Positions 17,053 to 25,047 of a stretch of 64,000 bases of DNA are shown here, piece by piece; position 1 is the first letter of the stretch; each line of letters opens with the position of its first letter. The stretch is from Actinobacteria bacterium 69-20 (GTDB lineage: Bacteria > Actinomycetota > Actinomycetes > Mycobacteriales > Nakamurellaceae), in contig MKSW01000013.1 in the NCBI GenBank assembly GCA_001897425.1, forward strand, positions 211,500-275,499. Direction: 5' to 3'. A program made the position numbers and the translations under genes. The notes under the pieces are model-generated. The model saw only the letters and a program-made list of their open reading frames with translations, ran no database searches and was not told the origin of the DNA.

Positions 17053-17442
17053 ATGCGGATAGGCGTACTCGCCGACACGGCGCGGATCCGCCCATCAACA
17101 CTGCGCTACTACGAGCAGCGCGGCCTGATCCAGCCGCCCGCACGAACGCCCGCCGGCTACCGGAATTACCCGCCGACAGCGGTGCCCAGACTTGAATTCA
17201 TCGCGAGAGCCCGCACCGCTGGCCTGTCCCTGTCAGAAATAGCGGCGGTGTTGGCGATCCGAGACTCGGGCACCGCACCCTGCGTCCACGTCCGCGACCT
17301 CCTCGACCGGAAACTCGCCGACCTCGAACAGCACATTGACGAGCTGCAGACGCTGCAAGCAGGCATCCGCACACTCCGAGCGAACGCCACCGAAAGCGCG
17401 GCCCAAGCCTGCACCGCCGAGTCAATCTGCAACATGTTGTAG
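17053..17442 (+). CDS. merR: MerR-family mercury-responsive regulator
   Basis: 129 residues, ATG 17053. Winged helix (MRIGVLADTARIRPSTLRYYEQRGLIQPP), coiled-coil dimer helix, metal loop with GTAPCVHV (Cys about residue 79) and C-terminal cysteines (QACTAESICNML). Divergent from merA across the ACCTTCA operator, which identifies the mercury operon as its target. Its overall plan matches the CueR-like protein at 13413, so the two may be paralogues. Confidence 0.85.
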   Translation: MRIGVLADTARIRPSTLRYYEQRGLIQPPARTPAGYRNYPPTAVPRLEFIARARTAGLSLSEIAAVLAIRDSGTAPCVHVRDLLDRKLADLEQHIDELQTLQAGIRTLRANATESAAQACTAESICNML

Positions 17443-17478
17443 CCCGGCAGCTGACACCCGCCGAGCCGGCCCGCCGCC

Positions 17479-19566
17479 TCACACCGCCAGTTCGCTGCTT
17501 TCCGGTGGACTTTCGACCGCAGTGGCACGGCTCGCGAGGCGGATTCGCGCGGCGCGCAGTCCGTTGCCGATGACGACGATTTCGGCGATTTCGTGGACCA
17601 GCACCACGGTGGCGAGTCCCAATACACCGAGCAGTGCGAGCGGGAAAAGCGTGACGATGATCGCCAAGGCGAGCGCGATATTGCCGGCCATGATCCGACC
17701 GCCCCGGCGGGCGTGCGCCAATGCCTCCGGGATGAGGCGCAGATCAGTGCCGGTGAAGGCGACATCCGCGGATTCGACGGCTGCCGCGCTGCCGGTGACG
17801 CCCATCGCGATCCCGACGGTGGCCGAGGCCAGGGCCGGGGCATCGTTGATGCCGTCACCGATCATCGCCGTCGGCGTTCGGGCCGCGAGTTGATGGATGC
17901 GCGCGGCCTTGTCGGCGGGAAGCTGCCCTGCATGGACCTGGTCGATGCCGGCCTGCGTAGCGATGACTGCAGCGGTGAGCGCGTTGTCGCCGGTGAGCAT
18001 CACCGTCGCCACGCCCTGCCGGTGCAGAGCGGCGATGGTTTCGGCCGCTTCGGGGCGCAACTCGTCGCGCACGCCGATCACACCTGCCGGCTGTCCATCG
18101 ATCTCGACGACGATCACGCTCATTCCCTCTGCCGCCATCGCCTGCGCGGATTCGTCCAGGGAACCTGGGTTGATCCAGCGGGCGCTGCCGACCCGTACAG
18201 CCTGCCGGGCGACGGTGCCGGTGATGCCCAGGCCGGGCTGCTCTTTCACTCCGTGAGCCTTGAGCCGGGTTGTTGCGGCGGCGATGACGGCATTCGCCAG
18301 TGGGTGGCTGCTCGCGCCCTCCACTGCCGCCGCAGCGTCGAGCAAGTCACTGCGCGCGTGGCCGGCCGCCGTGTGGACTGCGGCAACCTCGGGCTGGTTG
18401 CTGGTCAACGTTCCGGTCTTGTCGAACGCGACGGTGCGGATCGTGCCTAGCTGTTCGAACGCGACACCGGACTTGATGACGACACCGAGTTTGCTGGCGG
18501 ACCCGATCGCCGATATCACCGTGACGGGCACCGCGATCGCTAGCGCGCAGGGAGACGCAGCGACCAGTACCACCAGCGCCCGCTCTATCCAGACGCCAGG
18601 ATCGCCAAGAACGGACCCCAGTGCCGCTATCGCCGCCGCGGCGATGAGAACGAGCGGCACCAGGGGCCGGGCGATCCGGTCGGCCAAGCGGGCTCGCTCG
18701 CCCTTGGCCGCGTGGGCCTGCTCGACGAGACGAACGATCTGCGTGATCGAGTTGTCGCGTCCGTCCGCGGTGGCCTCGAAGGTGAACGTGCCGGTGCCGT
18801 TCACCGACCCGGCGAGCACCCGATCCCCCGGACCGACCTCCAGCGGGATCGACTCGCCGGTGATTGCCGACGTGTCCAGCCACGACCGACCAGTCACGAC
18901 CACCCCGTCGGTAGCGACCCGCTCGCCGGCACCGACCACGAGGGAATCCAGCTCACGGACCTCCGCGACCGGGATCACCCGCTCATCATTCAGCCTGGAC
19001 ACCCGCGCTGTCTCCGGGATCACCGAGAGCAATGCCCGCAGGCCCTGCTTGGCGCGGTCCATGGCCCGGTCTTCCAACGTCTCGGCGATCGAGAACAGGA
19101 ACGCCAACGCCGCAGCCTCGCCCACGTGACCCAGGAGCACGGCGCCGGAAGCTGCGATCGTCATCAACAACCCCACGCCGAGCTTGGCGCGGCCGGCGCC
19201 CCGGATGAGCCGTCGAACGGTGCTCGGCACGAACGTCCACGCCCCTGCCGCAAGTCCCGCGGCATATGAAATCACTGCGGCCGTTCCCAGCCCCGCCCAG
19301 CCCAGAATCGAGCCGGCGACCCACAACATGCCCGAGGCTGCTGGGAGCGCGAGTGCACGGTCACGCCACCACGGCGCCAGTTCGTCGGGTCCGTCGGGCT
19401 CGCCCGCCGATGTGCCCGGTTTCGAATCGGGGCCGCAGCAGGCATTCTCCGAACCGACGCCTATCTGCATGGATACAACCGGCTTGAGCACTACCCGCTC
19501 GGATGCGACCGGTTCGGGCACCTGCTCAATGTGGCCGTCAATGGGGCCGCAGCACTCCCGGCTCAC
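17479..19566 (-). CDS. ctpG: CtpG-like P1B metal-efflux ATPase (Cd/Pb/Zn type)
   Basis: 695 residues from GTG 19566, chosen because it overlaps the cmtR stop by GTGA. An N-terminal tail has two CCGP motifs (ECCGPIDGH and ENACCGPDS), an unusual Cys-pair metal tail rather than an HMA domain. Then membrane helices, TGES, the transport motif SPC (about 338-340) instead of CPC, DKTGT (about 382) and GDGINDAPAL. The last helix region reads VLVHEIAEIVVIGNGLR. Coupling to CmtR mirrors the mycobacterial cmtR-ctpG pair, so Cd/Pb efflux is inferred. SPC is also found in P1B-4 (Co/Fe) pumps, so specificity is open. Confidence 0.85.
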   Translation of the reverse strand: MSRECCGPIDGHIEQVPEPVASERVVLKPVVSMQIGVGSENACCGPDSKPGTSAGEPDGPDELAPWWRDRALALPAASGMLWVAGSILGWAGLGTAAVISYAAGLAAGAWTFVPSTVRRLIRGAGRAKLGVGLLMTIAASGAVLLGHVGEAAALAFLFSIAETLEDRAMDRAKQGLRALLSVIPETARVSRLNDERVIPVAEVRELDSLVVGAGERVATDGVVVTGRSWLDTSAITGESIPLEVGPGDRVLAGSVNGTGTFTFEATADGRDNSITQIVRLVEQAHAAKGERARLADRIARPLVPLVLIAAAAIAALGSVLGDPGVWIERALVVLVAASPCALAIAVPVTVISAIGSASKLGVVIKSGVAFEQLGTIRTVAFDKTGTLTSNQPEVAAVHTAAGHARSDLLDAAAAVEGASSHPLANAVIAAATTRLKAHGVKEQPGLGITGTVARQAVRVGSARWINPGSLDESAQAMAAEGMSVIVVEIDGQPAGVIGVRDELRPEAAETIAALHRQGVATVMLTGDNALTAAVIATQAGIDQVHAGQLPADKAARIHQLAARTPTAMIGDGINDAPALASATVGIAMGVTGSAAAVESADVAFTGTDLRLIPEALAHARRGGRIMAGNIALALAIIVTLFPLALLGVLGLATVVLVHEIAEIVVIGNGLRAARIRLASRATAVESPPESSELAV

Positions 19567-19952
19567 CGCACACCGTCCGCATCGACGTCCCCGTCCAAGG
19601 GCGCTCCAGGTCCGCAGCACATCGGCACATCACAGTCCGCGTCAATGCACGGAATCCCATCGTCGACCGCCAACACGACGTCCACCAGGGCTTGCAGTGC
19701 CTTCGTTAGGTGCGGGTCCGCGATCTCGTACCGAGTCTTACGGCCCTCTGGAGCAGCGACCACGATGCCGCAACCCCGCAGACAGGCCAAATGATTCGAC
19801 ACGTTCGTCCGTGACAGCCCCAAGTCCCGGGCCAGCTGGGCGGGATACCCGGGTTCGGCCAGCAACGACAGCAGGATTCGCGAGCGGGTCGCATCGGCCA
19901 TCGCCCGGCCCAGCCGGTTCATCACATCCACCCGAGGCGCAAGAGTCAGCAT
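19563..19952 (-). CDS. cmtR: CmtR-like ArsR-family Cd/Pb sensor
   Basis: 129 residues from ATG 19952. ArsR winged helix (LGRAMADATRSRILLSLL, LSRTNVSNHLACLRGCGIV). Cys57, Cys61 and Cys102 fall at exactly the positions of the three cysteine ligands of Mycobacterium tuberculosis CmtR, and the recognition-helix CLRGCG context is preserved. The tail has a further Cys cluster (IDADCDVPMCCGP), absent from the reference as I recall it. It represses the operon in the absence of Cd(II)/Pb(II). First gene of the operon with the ATPase. A TATAGT box 6-9 nt before the start suggests a nearly leaderless mRNA. Confidence 0.9.
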   Translation of the reverse strand: MLTLAPRVDVMNRLGRAMADATRSRILLSLLAEPGYPAQLARDLGLSRTNVSNHLACLRGCGIVVAAPEGRKTRYEIADPHLTKALQALVDVVLAVDDGIPCIDADCDVPMCCGPGAPLDGDVDADGVR

Positions 19953-20300
19953 TCGATGACTATACATCAGACAATGACCTATTAAAGTCTGGCGGACTCG
20001 CTGGACCCGCCGGCACTCCACTGGCGCAGGTTGCAACGTTTCCGCGGGAGCGGGATTCCGCGGGACTGGGAATCCCTCGACCGGAGCGCTACCGAATACC
20101 CTGTCTCTCCGACGCCGATCCAAGCCGGCGCCGCGTCCTGGACGAACCGCGGCCGCCGACTCGTGCGCTTCCGAGAGCCGCGGCGCCCTTGCAGCAAGTC
20201 AGAAAGCCCATTTCGGTGCGTCTGGCGCCACGAACCAGACAGCCATCGATAGGCAGTCGTTGGGGAATTCTAAGCGAGCTTGCGGCCGAAATCCTGCCCA
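19953..20300. other. intergenic region, cmtR promoter side
   Basis: About 350 bp. Near cmtR there is an imperfect inverted repeat CAGAC-N14-GTCTG (19969-19992) around the likely promoter. No further gene was recognised. Confidence 0.4.
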
Positions 20301-20765
20301 TTACATTCGCCTGCCGGCCCTCGACCACCAGATGACGGTGACGAGAAGCAGCAGGGTGACAGCGTGCACGCCGGTGCACCAGAGGCAGATCGCGTGCACC
20401 TTGGCGACCTCCACAAAAATGAGCCACGCGACCATCAGGACGCCGACGACGCTGAGCGACACCCGCATCAGATGCATCGACCCGATCACCGCGACAGGAA
20501 AGCAGAGCAACGTCATGGCGGCGAAGAAGCCGAAACCAGCGACAGAGACCGGCACACCGGCGATCACCGACCACTCGCTGGTCGTCACCTTGAGGCAGTT
20601 GACGACACCGCTATCCGAGCAGGCCAACGTCTCCGAGCCAGTCAGGTACTCGTAGGCCAGGTAGCCCGAGATCCCCAGGCCGACGAGCGCCAGCACAAAA
20701 GAGGACCAGGCCGGAATCCGGGTCCGGTCAGCTGCGTGATCCCGGTCGACTTCGGTCAAATTCAT
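20301..20765 (-). CDS. VKOR-family disulfide-bond oxidoreductase
   Basis: 154 residues from ATG 20765 (GAGGGGCC upstream). Four or five membrane helices with the VKOR signature: loop cysteines in LACSDSGVVNCLKV (about 49 and 57) and the active site CLWCTGVHA (about 127-130) in the last helix bundle. Such proteins reoxidise DsbA-like enzymes with quinones in actinobacteria. It lies between the cadmium module and a merA relic and has no dsbA neighbour. It may support folding of the thiol-rich exported proteins encoded in the copper island (inference). Confidence 0.85.
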   Translation of the reverse strand: MNLTEVDRDHAADRTRIPAWSSFVLALVGLGISGYLAYEYLTGSETLACSDSGVVNCLKVTTSEWSVIAGVPVSVAGFGFFAAMTLLCFPVAVIGSMHLMRVSLSVVGVLMVAWLIFVEVAKVHAICLWCTGVHAVTLLLLVTVIWWSRAGRRM

Positions 20766-21199
20766 GTTGGCCCCTCTCGACTAGTGACGCGAACCAACTG
20801 CCACAAGCCAACCATCCACGGCCAACTTCACCCGGCCGCACTACCGTTCAAGTGCACTGCGTTGATCATCGTGAATTCACACAGGCCGGGCGGCGGCGCT
20901 TGTACCGTCGATCCAACCATGGTGCCCATGCTCATCCCCGCATCGGCGACGCAGGAGTCGCCATCCGGGCGGCGCTCGGCGCTGATTCCGCGCGCACGGG
21001 AGAGCGGGCGATGGAGCGCACGATCCTGGAAGTCCAGCCAGGGCGGAATCAAGGCACCCGAATTCGCATGCTGAACGGTGAGTGTCCCTGCCAATGTTCT
21101 CGTGAATGCCCCGCAATCTCCTCTCCACGGCCCGCGACCCAGAAACGGCATAACGATCGCTTACCGCTGAAGCGTGGGGCTCCGGCACCGTTTAAGTCC
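20766..21199. other. non-coding region upstream of the merA relic
   Basis: About 430 bp; only weak ORFs with atypical composition were seen. Probably debris of an older mercury module, of which only the merA tail to the right is recognisable. Confidence 0.35.
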
Positions 21200-21490
21200 C
21201 GGCCAGCGGGACGTTGAGAGTCCATCGGGAACGAGGTTCGCTGCACGTTGGATTCCGTCCGCAGTGGTGAGAAGCGGGCCTGGTCGTCGGAAAGTTAGAT
21301 GGCGGTGAGTCCGGCCATGAACGCGTAGGTGGCTCCGAGTACCCCGTTGTCGGCATGCTCGGCCAGTACGTAGATACCGAGGACACTCCCGCTATCGACG
21401 CCCGCGCCAATCGTAATGCGGCACCAGATGCGGTTATTCGACGACGGCCCGCGGCAGATCCATCTGTAGCAAGAAACGGCAGAAACAGCG
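21200..21490 (-). pseudogene. degraded 3' end of a second merA
   Basis: The plus-strand text is clearly related to the end of the intact merA at about 15600-15860: a block reading GAACGAGGTTCGCTG corresponds to CGAAACAGGTTGGCGG, and the frame 21295-21480 read in reverse gives ...GAGVDSGSVLGIYVLAEHADNG..ATYAFMAGLTA, which parallels DADSGKVLGIHALTDNAGEMMLAATYAITAGFT. Indels, loss of the CC tail and lack of a 5' part show it is dead. Confidence 0.75.
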
Positions 21491-21585
21491 GTGTCTGGCC
21501 CGGCCGTTCGCATGCCATATTTCACAGATGTCCGGCTCACTTCCAACCCAACGAGTCACAGATTGACTCACTGACCTACGAAAAT

Positions 21586-21614
21586 CCGACTAGCGCGCGC
21601 CCTGGGCGCCCTAT
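21586..21614 (+). promoter_or_regulatory. 29-bp transfer-operon element, copy A
   Basis: Starts CCGACTAGCGCG and ends GGGCGCCCTAT. It aligns gaplessly with copies at 39769, 52251 and 59156. It lies 54 bp upstream of the start at 21669 and points toward it. The final CTATTC could be a -10 box and GACTAG, 17 bp before, a -35. Confidence 0.65.
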
Positions 21615-21668
21615 TCAGGCATCAGCGCGGCGGCGGGTCGCGCTCTGACCTCGATTGAGGTGGCGCAA

Positions 21669-22124
21669 ATGTCTGGCGAGTTTGGGGAGCCGGTTCCAGT
21701 GCCGATCGTCTGGGAGGATCTGTCGACCGGGGAGGCGTTCGACACCTGGACGGACCTCGGTCATTGGGTGACCCGGCTAGTGCGGCGGTTTCGGATCCGG
21801 CCGCGGGAGATCCCGCCGTGCTGGTATCGGCATGGCGCTGCGGTCGAGGAGTTGACGGCCCTGTGGGGCGCGTATCAAGTCGCCTACGGACAAGACCAGG
21901 CCGCGTCGTCTGCGGCGGAGTGGCTGCGCATCCTGGCCGACACCCGCGCACACCTGGCCGAGTGGATGTCACGGTGCGGCTGCACCGCGACCGAGCACCG
22001 CGACGACCCGGAAGTCACCTGGGTCGACAACGACACCGCCTTCGGCCGGTTCGTCGGCGCGGACTGCACCGCACGCCGCCGGCCGGCGTGGCCGTCGGCG
22101 GTGGAACGGCCGGTGCCGCTATGA
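21669..22124 (+). CDS. DUF4913-like plasmid protein
   Basis: 151 residues from ATG 21669, with GAGG 8 nt upstream (GTG 21660 also possible). The order W.DLG.WVTRLVRRFRIRPREIPPCWYRHGAAVEELTALWGAYQVAY matches my memory of DUF4913, a small family found almost only on actinobacterial plasmids and ICEs; function unknown. It ends with a loose Cys/His tail (RCGCTATEH). First gene of a coupled three-gene operon behind 29-bp element A. Confidence 0.65.
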   Translation: MSGEFGEPVPVPIVWEDLSTGEAFDTWTDLGHWVTRLVRRFRIRPREIPPCWYRHGAAVEELTALWGAYQVAYGQDQAASSAAEWLRILADTRAHLAEWMSRCGCTATEHRDDPEVTWVDNDTAFGRFVGADCTARRRPAWPSAVERPVPL

Positions 22125-22813
22125 ACACCATCGCTCGGACCGCTGCGCGCTCCGATCCTCCCCCGCCGATGGACATCGCCGAGGTGGTGCCGCAGGCCCG
22201 GCGCGCGCACCCGGTCGAGCTTGCGCCGGGTGATCTGCTGTTCGACACCACCGGCACGCTTCAGCAGATCGAGTCGACGTCGGTGTTTCACGACGGGAAG
22301 ATCGTCTCCGCACTGCTGGCCAACGGGCATCGGGCGTGGTTTTGGAACGACGACCCGATCATCGCCGTCCTCCCCCGCACCGAGGCCCCGACAATCACCG
22401 TCTACGAGCGGGTGTTCGACCCGGAGGACGAAGCCGGCTGGGCGCAGGGCAACCCCCGCGTCATGGACACCGAAACCGAGACGCACACGTGGGAACCGGA
22501 TGACGGCAACCCCATCAGCTGGGCGGCGGACATCTTGAATCGCAGCGGCACGCTGGAGCCGTCCTCCTCGCCGCCGTTCACGCAGCGCACCTGGTATTCG
22601 GGCAGCGGCATCGACTTCGCGCGCAGCGGCGCCACCGTCGACACCTCAGCGCACCTTGCCGGGTTCACCCTCGCCGAGGCCGAGCAAATCGGCACCCGCA
22701 TCACCACCCCGCCGTCACCGCGCCTATCCCCTGTTTTACAGCGCGGTTTATCCCGCACCACTTATGACGCTTCTCGCGCCCGCTCCCGCGTGGGCTTGTC
22801 TTCCGGCAGGTAG
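22121..22813 (+). CDS. hypothetical plasmid protein
   Basis: 230 residues from ATG 22121, coupled to the previous gene by ATGA. Soluble and acidic, with no signal peptide or membrane helix. The N-terminal half has a compact beta-rich pattern (VELAPGDLLFDTTGTLQQIES, then GHRAWFWNDDPIIAVLP) that could be a small ligand- or nucleic-acid-binding barrel. No family recognised. It belongs to the operon controlled by element A and so is probably part of the transfer programme. Confidence 0.6.
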   Translation: MNTIARTAARSDPPPPMDIAEVVPQARRAHPVELAPGDLLFDTTGTLQQIESTSVFHDGKIVSALLANGHRAWFWNDDPIIAVLPRTEAPTITVYERVFDPEDEAGWAQGNPRVMDTETETHTWEPDDGNPISWAADILNRSGTLEPSSSPPFTQRTWYSGSGIDFARSGATVDTSAHLAGFTLAEAEQIGTRITTPPSPRLSPVLQRGLSRTTYDASRARSRVGLSSGR

Positions 22814-22882
22814 TCGCACCGCGACTTGGTCACGCGTCGTCATTCGATTTCTGTTGCACGCCACCGATTTTGGAGGCCCATC

Positions 22883-24361
22883 ATGAGCACAAGCATTGAA
22901 CCGTCGGCCGAGACTGATGCTCGGGACGTCGTCACCGTCGTGTTGGATCCGCGCGTCGCCTACGTGGGTTTCGGCCCCGACGACGGGCCCCTCGCACAGT
23001 TGGCCGGCAAATATGACGCCGAGGAGGTGATCGAGGATCTCGCCGACGCCGCGGAACAGCTGGACTTCGCGTTCAAGAACGCCTGGGAGAACGCCGCGAA
23101 GCGCATCGCGCCGGACGTCGACTGGTACGTCTCCGCGCCGTACCACCAGCCGGCGGACGACTTCCCGCTCCTCGACGCGGTAGCCAAGACCGGCCGGGAG
23201 GACCGTAGCCGTTCCGAGCTGATCGCCCAGATCAGCGAAGCCATCACTGTGGAGGTCGAGACGCTCAGCGTCGGCGCGACCCGCTGGGCGGTGATCGACG
23301 GCGGCCGCATGGTCGGCTCCGCCACCGTGGAGCACACCGTCATGTCCGTCCAAGACCAACACACTCGCGAAACCGCCGCGCTGCTGCGCGATGGCGGGGA
23401 GGTGCTGCGCGCCGTCGATTCTGGCGATCTACGACTGGAGCTCATCGAGCCGGACGGCGAGATCCGCCACGATTCCGGCGCATTGGGCTATGTGCTGACC
23501 GACCGCGGGACCGCCATATTCGCCGCCGCCGACTTCAGGCCGTCACCGCTGCACGCGGTCGACTCGGATCGCACGATCGAAGCCCTCGCGGAGTTCCTCG
23601 CGCTGAAACCCGGCGACACAGACGACGAATATTTCGCGAACTACACGCAGCGGCAACAGTTCTGGGCGGCCGGCGACGGCCCGAGCAAGCTCTACGGGCT
23701 GATCACCGAATTAACCGGGGACACCGAGTACAACGCGCAGATCGCGGCCGACGCGGAACTGGCCGCGGAGCATTCCGGCGAGATCCGCGCCTGGCGGGTG
23801 CGGCCGCTGGAGCGCACCGACCTGCCGCAGACGGATCTACTCGCCGACAGCCCCAGCAACGCCCGCGCGCAGTATCCGGCGTATGTCGCGGCGTGGATGA
23901 TCGACACCGGCCGCGACCTCGACCTGGACAGCGACTTGTTCCCGGCGCTGGGGGTTGAGCCGAGCGGCACTCCCCTGCATCATGGTCAGCCCGTCATCCC
24001 CGGGGTACGCGGGCAGCAGACCCTGGATTGGGCAGTCGAGCACGTCAACCACTGGGGAACCGACGCCGTGATCGTTACCGACCTGATCCCCAGCCGCGTC
24101 TCGTTGAACATCCCGGCCACCGGCACCGCCACCGTCGCCATCATCGGCGCCTCGGCGACCGCGCACGCCGGGGCACACGTCGAAGCCCACCGCCGCTCCC
24201 ACATCACCGCACTACCCGACTCCGACGTGCGGATCTACCCCGGCGCCGCCGTCGACCGCAGGCAAGGCGCGTACGTGACACTCGCACCCGAATCCCGCAT
24301 GCCCGAACGCGGCGGGGCGCTCCGGGACAACGCCATGCAGCAACGAGCACGCGGGCGGTAA
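22883..24361 (+). CDS. hypothetical plasmid protein, 492 residues
   Basis: ATG 22883 with TGGAGG 9 nt upstream. Acidic soluble protein without signal peptide, membrane helix or clear catalytic motif. Segments such as DVVTVVLDPRVAYVGFGPDDG, AEEVIEDLADAAEQLDFAFKNAWENAAKRIAPDVDWYVS and a C-terminal repetitive beta-like region (TATVAIIGASATAHAGAHVEAHRRSHI) are seen. Not recognised. Last gene of the element-A operon; it ends convergently with the prepilin peptidase gene. Confidence 0.65.
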   Translation: MSTSIEPSAETDARDVVTVVLDPRVAYVGFGPDDGPLAQLAGKYDAEEVIEDLADAAEQLDFAFKNAWENAAKRIAPDVDWYVSAPYHQPADDFPLLDAVAKTGREDRSRSELIAQISEAITVEVETLSVGATRWAVIDGGRMVGSATVEHTVMSVQDQHTRETAALLRDGGEVLRAVDSGDLRLELIEPDGEIRHDSGALGYVLTDRGTAIFAAADFRPSPLHAVDSDRTIEALAEFLALKPGDTDDEYFANYTQRQQFWAAGDGPSKLYGLITELTGDTEYNAQIAADAELAAEHSGEIRAWRVRPLERTDLPQTDLLADSPSNARAQYPAYVAAWMIDTGRDLDLDSDLFPALGVEPSGTPLHHGQPVIPGVRGQQTLDWAVEHVNHWGTDAVIVTDLIPSRVSLNIPATGTATVAIIGASATAHAGAHVEAHRRSHITALPDSDVRIYPGAAVDRRQGAYVTLAPESRMPERGGALRDNAMQQRARGR

Positions 24362-24393
24362 CGCGAAAGTTTGGGAAAGGGCCCAGCAGCCCA

Positions 24394-24408
24394 GGCTGAC
24401 GGTCAGCC
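24394..24408. terminator. possible bidirectional hairpin
   Basis: GGCTGA-CGG-TCAGCC lies in the 80-bp gap between two convergent operons. No U-tract follows, so it is a candidate only. Confidence 0.3.
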
Positions 24409-24441
24409 CGGCGATACAACCGCCTAAAGCCGCAGGAACCG

Positions 24442-25047
24442 TCAAAGGCCGTTTGCGACGATAGCCACCAGCAGGCCGGCGACGAATGCGGGGCCGAGAG
24501 CGGCTTGCTGGCGGCCCCGTGATTTCGCGTGGAGGATCACGAGAGTAATGGCGACCTGGGTGGCGAGGATGGCGACGGCGATCGCGGTCCAGGAGAGCCA
24601 GCCGGCGAGGAAGCCGCATGCTGCGGCCATCTTGACGTCACCGAGGCCGTAGCCGTCGCGGGCGATGAGCGCGCCGAGCAAGATCCAGCCGCCGAAGATC
24701 ACGCCGCCAACAAGCGCACGCAGCGGGCTACCGGCGCCAGTGGCGAGCGAGATCCCTGTCAGGGCAACGAGTCCCAGGAGGGCAGTGCCGATGGTGAGGA
24801 TGTTCGGCAGCCGTTCCTCGATGGTGTCGATTGCGGCCGCCGTGATGAGGGCCGCGAGGCTTATTCCGTAGACGACGATCGCCGCGGTGGGGCGCACCGT
24901 CGACGCCGCCCACGCAGCGGCAGCCAAAGCAGCGACGAGTGCACACCAGCCGACTAGGGTCGTCCCCCGCCACATCTGGATTGCGGAGCCTGCAAGTGTG
25001 GGGCGAGTCGGGTTCAGATCAACCTCAGCCTCGGTTTCGATTTTCAT
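24442..25047 (-). CDS. tadV: type IV prepilin peptidase (TadV/CpaA-like)
   Basis: 201 residues with about six membrane helices and the two catalytic aspartates of A24 peptidases: the first in AAIDTIEERLPN and the second in GYGLGDVKM. The N-terminal methylase loop of full PilD enzymes is missing, as in TadV/CpaA. It cleaves the leader of Flp-type pilins at the cytoplasmic face. Last gene of the long Tad operon, overlapping the LysM-BTAD gene by ATGA. Confidence 0.9.
   Translation of the reverse strand: MKIETEAEVDLNPTRPTLAGSAIQMWRGTTLVGWCALVAALAAAAWAASTVRPTAAIVVYGISLAALITAAAIDTIEERLPNILTIGTALLGLVALTGISLATGAGSPLRALVGGVIFGGWILLGALIARDGYGLGDVKMAAACGFLAGWLSWTAIAVAILATQVAITLVILHAKSRGRQQAALGPAFVAGLLVAIVANGL

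Noticed and set aside
20828..21217. Overlapping frames on both strands between VKOR and the merA relic
   Set aside because: No ribosome-binding site, domain or conservation pattern; adjacent to proven debris.
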